Made by a program: the position numbers and the translations under genes. Below are positions 60,774 to 64,000 of a DNA stretch of 64,000 nucleotides, one piece after another (the stretch's first letter is position 1; every line of letters begins with the position of its first letter). The notes under the pieces are model-generated. The model made no database searches, had not been told where the DNA came from, and saw only the letters and a list, made by a program, of their open reading frames with translations. This stretch comes from Paracoccus aminovorans (GTDB lineage: Bacteria; Pseudomonadota; Alphaproteobacteria; Rhodobacterales; Rhodobacteraceae): NCBI RefSeq assembly GCF_900005615.1, contig NZ_LN832559.1:1-64000 (forward strand), given 5' to 3'.

Positions 60774-62101
60774 GGGCCGAATGGCAAGATACCCTGCGCT
60801 CGACACCGATGCGTCTGACGCTGAGGCTGGTAGCGCTGTTTCTGATGACCAGCCTGCTGACCTTTGCAGCGACCTGGTGGCTGGCCAACAAGACCCTGCT
60901 GGACGCCGCCGATAATACGCTGGATGTCGAGTTGGACGAGCTTTCCGCCTCTGGGAATGCTGCTGGCATCACTGCGGCCGTCGAGGCACTTTCAGCCAGG
61001 ACCGATCCCGAAGATATGATCCTACACTTCGAAGGCGCGACTGGTGCGACCGGCAATTATCGCGAAGTCCTGCCCGGAAGCGGCCTGCGCGAATTTGACC
61101 CACGCGACGGCGGGGATCGCCTCAGCGACCGCTATATTGTCAAAAGCCGCAACGTCCCGGGCGGGGTGCTGACGGTCGGTCAATCGGCTGATGCGTTCGA
61201 TGAATTGCGCGAGGTCTTCGGGCAGGTTCTATCTTTTACCTTACTGCCTACTGTCCTTCTTGTGCTGGCAGCAGGGATGATCAGCGCCCGCCGCTCGGCA
61301 CGCAGGCTTGCAGCAATCGAAGGAACGCTGGACCGTCTTCGCGGCGGCAATCTGTCGGCACGCCTGCCTGACATGCCCGGGCCCGCCGATGACTTGTCGC
61401 GCGTCGGCACCGGCATCGATCGGCTGGCCGAGGCGCAGCAGGCCTCCACCGAGGCCCTACGTCAGGTATCAGCGGATATCGCGCATGATCTGAAGACGCC
61501 GATCCAGCGCCTGTCAGTGCAACTGGCCGAGGTTCGCGACGAGTTGCCAGACGGCGCCTCGACCATTGGACTTGACCGCGCAGAGGCTGAAGTGGCCGGA
61601 ATCGTCTCGACCTTCCAATCACTGCTCAGCATCGCACAGATTGAAGGCGGCAGCCCGCGTGCGCGCTTCGCGACGGTCGACCTCTCGGCTCTGGCCGCGA
61701 CCATGGCCGAGGTCTATGAGCCCGCCGCCGAGGAAAGCGGGCACAACCTGCGGATCGACATCGGCAGCAAAGCGAACGTCATGGGCGACCGAGCGTTGCT
61801 GGGGCAGATCATTGCAAACCTGATCGAGAACGCACTGCGCCACACACCGCCCGGCAGCGATGTGGCACTGAGCGTCGACGGATCACGCCTGACGGTCGGG
61901 GATAACGGTCCCGGTATCCCCGCTGAAGAGCGCGAAATGGTATTGCGCCGTCTATACCGCCTCGACCGCAGCCGCAGCACACCCGGCAGCGGACTTGGTC
62001 TCAGCCTGGTAGATGCCGTCGTCAAACTGCATGGCGGAACACTGGAATTGCAGGACAACGCGCCCGGCCTACGGATCGTGGTCCGTCTGCCTGCGGCCTG
62101 A
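60770..62101 (+). CDS. Sensor histidine kinase partner
   Basis: A 443-residue kinase: a first transmembrane helix (RLVALFLMTSLLTFAATWWL), a periplasmic sensor part of ~120 residues, a second helix (VLSFTLLPTVLLVLAAGMIS), HAMP, the H-box SADIAHDLKTPIQRLS, the N-box ANLIENALRHTPPG, then DNGPGIP and STPGSGLGLSLV of the ATPase domain. All catalytic boxes are intact. It phosphorylates the regulator encoded just upstream, and should sense envelope stress or cationic peptides given mprF in the neighbourhood. Confidence 0.93.
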   Translation: MRAEWQDTLRSTPMRLTLRLVALFLMTSLLTFAATWWLANKTLLDAADNTLDVELDELSASGNAAGITAAVEALSARTDPEDMILHFEGATGATGNYREVLPGSGLREFDPRDGGDRLSDRYIVKSRNVPGGVLTVGQSADAFDELREVFGQVLSFTLLPTVLLVLAAGMISARRSARRLAAIEGTLDRLRGGNLSARLPDMPGPADDLSRVGTGIDRLAEAQQASTEALRQVSADIAHDLKTPIQRLSVQLAEVRDELPDGASTIGLDRAEAEVAGIVSTFQSLLSIAQIEGGSPRARFATVDLSALAATMAEVYEPAAEESGHNLRIDIGSKANVMGDRALLGQIIANLIENALRHTPPGSDVALSVDGSRLTVGDNGPGIPAEEREMVLRRLYRLDRSRSTPGSGLGLSLVDAVVKLHGGTLELQDNAPGLRIVVRLPAA

Positions 62102-62104
62102 ACA

Positions 62105-62120
62105 TTACCAAACTGTAATC
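62105..62120. promoter_or_regulatory. Response-regulator box 4 (TTAC-N6-GTAATC)
   Basis: TTACCAAACTGTAATC starts 4 nt after the kinase stop codon and 78 nt before the cytochrome b561-like gene. Confidence 0.65.
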
Positions 62121-62197
62121 TTACCAACAGGTTGTCGTTATCCTGGCCCGGCTAGAATCTCGGAAATCGATTAGCACCCTTTCGGAAAGCCACCACC

Positions 62198-62776
62198 ATG
62201 GACATCACACGCGCGACCCGCCACAACCGCGTGACCCGCCTGCTGCATATTGGGGTGGCGCTATCCGTCATCTGGCAACTTCTGGTCAGCCTGGGCATGG
62301 AGGCACCGCGCCCCGGCCAATCCGGAAACGCCCTGTTCGAGACGCATGAATATGTCGGCCTGACCGCGTTCATGTTCATCACCGCCTTCTGGCTGAACCT
62401 GACCCTGCGCCGTCTGGGAACCGATCCGGGCGGGCTCATGCCATGGTTCTCGGCCCACCGCCGCGCCGCCCTGATGGCCGATACCCGCCGGCACCTGACC
62501 GCGCTGCGCCATGGGCGTTTTCCCGCATATGAGGAAGCCTCGCCTCTGGCCTCGGCCGTCCATGGGCTTGGCCTGCTGCTTGTTACGCTGATGGCCGGGA
62601 CAGGCGTGATCTGGTGGCTTGGTCCCACAGGCGCCCTTGCCGGTCCGGCTATCGGGATTCACAAGCTGTTTGCCAATCTGGTCTGGGCCTATCTGATCGC
62701 TCATGCGGGGCTTGCTGTCGTTCACCATTTTAGGCGAGATGCGCCACTGGCCGAAATATGGTCGCTGCGCAAATAG
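62198..62776 (+). CDS. Cytochrome b561-like membrane protein
   Basis: A 192-residue protein with four hydrophobic helices carrying paired histidines suited to haem b: TRLLHIGVALSVIWQLLVSL, then FETHEYVGLTAFMFITAFWL, SAVHGLGLLLVTLMAGTGVI and AIGIHKLFANLVWAYLIAHA. It would carry electrons in the inner membrane. It lies behind box 4 and before mprF, so it is probably part of the same regulon. No truncation. Confidence 0.8.
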   Translation: MDITRATRHNRVTRLLHIGVALSVIWQLLVSLGMEAPRPGQSGNALFETHEYVGLTAFMFITAFWLNLTLRRLGTDPGGLMPWFSAHRRAALMADTRRHLTALRHGRFPAYEEASPLASAVHGLGLLLVTLMAGTGVIWWLGPTGALAGPAIGIHKLFANLVWAYLIAHAGLAVVHHFRRDAPLAEIWSLRK

Positions 62777-62899
62777 CGCCGGGGTCGAATTCAAGACAGG
62801 ACGGCCGCCGCACTTGCTGCTGCGGCCGTTGCCTTGGAAAAGGGCAAGGCAGGATGTCCGGATTTCATGGACATAGCCTCTGATAAGCAAGGGACAGGA

Positions 62900-64000
62900 A
62901 TGAATCTTTCCGACACGACCCAAATGGCTTCGGCTGGCGGCGGCACCTTAGCCCGATTGCGGGCCTACGCGCCCTATCTGCTGGCCGTGCTGTTGTTCGG
63001 GCTGGGCACCTATGCGCTTTACCGCCTGCTAGCGCCGGTTGATATTAACGCGGTCGCGGCTCAGATCCGGTCAACGCCAAGGCACCTTGTCGCGCTTGCC
63101 CTTGGTTCCACATTTGCGGGCTATCTGTGTCTTGCGGCCTATGACTGGTCGGCGCTAAGCCATATCGGCAAGCCACTGCCGCTGCCGGTGACGATCAGTG
63201 GCGGGTTTCTGGCCTATGCCTTTGGCAATACCATCGGGTTGACGGCCGTATCCGGCGGTGCCGTACGGTGGCGGCTATATTCCGGTCTTGGTCTCGATGG
63301 CTATGACATCGCCGCCGTATCCACCTTCACGGCAGTGGCATTCGGGGTTGCTGCCACGCTGGTCGGGCTGGGCGCGCTTGCCGTGCATCCGATGGCGCTG
63401 GCCTCGGTGCTGCCATTTCAAACCTCCAGCGTCAGGCTCCTGGCCATCACTGCCATTCTGGTCATTCTGGGGCCACTGGTCTGGGCTTCTGTCACCCGGC
63501 GGCGGCTTAAGGTCGGCCGTTTCGAATTGCAGGCACCATCGCCCGGTTTGCTGGCGACCCAGCTTCTGATCAGCCTTGGCGATATCACCTTTTCCGCGCT
63601 GACGCTTTATTTGCTGCTGCCAGCGGGTGGGCCCGGCTTTCTGACCTTCGTGGCGATCTTCGCTGCCGCGACGATGGCCGGCGTCGTCAGCCATGTGCCG
63701 GGCGGGGTCGGCGTGTTCGAAACCATCGTCATCGCGGCGCTGCCCGCCTCGGTCGGTGTCGACAAGATCGCCGCCGCCCTGCTTTTGTATCGGCTGATCT
63801 ATTTTCTTGTGCCCTTCGCACTTGCGCTGGTCCTGATGGCGGCATTCGAAAGCTGGCGCGCGCTTGGCGGCACGACGCGCAACAGCGGCATGTCTCGCCT
63901 CTTTGCCGCAACCGAACCGGCGTTCCGTGCCATCGAGCCCACCGCGCCGATCCTGCTTGCCATTATGGTTTTCGGCTCGGGGATGTGGATGTCGCTGTCG
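62900..64000 (+). CDS. mprF: Lysylphosphatidylglycerol flippase/synthase MprF, N-terminal part
   Basis: The first 367 codons run to the window end, covering the flippase domain: about nine or ten helices, with the features YDWSALSHIGKPLPLP, AYAFGNTIGLTAVSGGAVRW, RLYSGLGLDGYDIAAVSTFT and VSHVPGGVGVFETIVI of the family. MprF adds lysine or alanine to phosphatidylglycerol and flips the product, giving resistance to cationic antimicrobial peptides. The ATG at 62900 follows a GGGACAGGA site. It fits the PhoP-like regulon around it. The synthase domain lies beyond the window. Confidence 0.9.
   Translation, partial: MNLSDTTQMASAGGGTLARLRAYAPYLLAVLLFGLGTYALYRLLAPVDINAVAAQIRSTPRHLVALALGSTFAGYLCLAAYDWSALSHIGKPLPLPVTISGGFLAYAFGNTIGLTAVSGGAVRWRLYSGLGLDGYDIAAVSTFTAVAFGVAATLVGLGALAVHPMALASVLPFQTSSVRLLAITAILVILGPLVWASVTRRRLKVGRFELQAPSPGLLATQLLISLGDITFSALTLYLLLPAGGPGFLTFVAIFAAATMAGVVSHVPGGVGVFETIVIAALPASVGVDKIAAALLLYRLIYFLVPFALALVLMAAFESWRALGGTTRNSGMSRLFAATEPAFRAIEPTAPILLAIMVFGSGMWMSLS

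Noticed and set aside
1..64000. Search for a CRISPR array
   Set aside because: No regularly spaced direct repeats with unique spacers are seen; the repeats present are hairpins, operator boxes and IS copies.

Overview
The window is GC-rich, densely coded DNA that looks like a Rhodobacterales alphaproteobacterium, most plausibly Paracoccus or a close relative. The reasons are the gene families (MatR/MadLM malonate use, TRAP and TAXI transporters, a PiT permease), an alphaproteobacterial GTTC-N7-GTTC SOS box, and an initiator-tRNA fragment of the alphaproteobacterial type. The genus is an inference. I see no rRNA, no CRISPR array and no complete tRNA.

Chromosomal part 1 (1-19529). A malonate locus comes first: regulator matR, divergent from matA (malonyl-CoA decarboxylase), matB (malonyl-CoA synthetase) and the transporter madLM, with a perfect palindromic operator between them. 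It is followed by an AtoE-like permease that seems to have lost about 100 internal residues. Then come a TAXI-TRAP uptake pair with one likely frameshift in each gene, a PiT phosphate permease, a bile-acid-symporter-family permease, an OxyR-like regulator without the peroxidatic cysteine facing nhaA, and an ISL3 scar. A ureohydrolase/TRAP cluster follows in which dctP and dctQ are fused by a deletion. Decay by small deletions recurs through this part.

IS21-bounded island (19530-57158). Two 2479-bp IS21-family copies lie in the same orientation. The second has an 8-bp target duplication (GATTTCAG); the first has none and joins a truncated LysR gene to a truncated ssb. Between them lies a genomic island of mobile-element character: a truncated ssb, a DUF2493 protein, a Toprim protein, a giant methyltransferase/Strawberry-notch helicase, ArdB, a VapBC pair, many small accessory proteins, ParB, a DUF2958 protein and ArdC. 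These resemble the leading region of a conjugative element. Several are preceded by related leaders of about 85 nt whose stem shows a compensatory change. Next is a two-gene cassette, an AAA+ ATPase overlapping a subtilisin-like (S8) protease, flanked by IS3 and IS66 scars; this is the best candidate for an undescribed, possibly defensive, system. A SOS mutagenesis block follows (imuA-imuB-dnaE2 divergent from a SRAP protein and dinB, with a LexA box between). The island ends in a large serine recombinase whose 3' end reads into the 3' half of an initiator tRNA gene, the probable attachment site. I see no relaxase or type IV secretion gene, so the element looks incomplete or dependent on a helper.

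Chromosomal part 2 (57159-64000). This is an envelope-stress type cluster: a COG4705-like membrane protein, a small membrane protein, a DUF2127 protein, a PepSY protein, an OmpR-type response regulator and sensor kinase, a cytochrome b561-like protein and the start of mprF. Four copies of TTAC-N6-GTAATC sit in front of its transcription units and are the likely binding site of the regulator.
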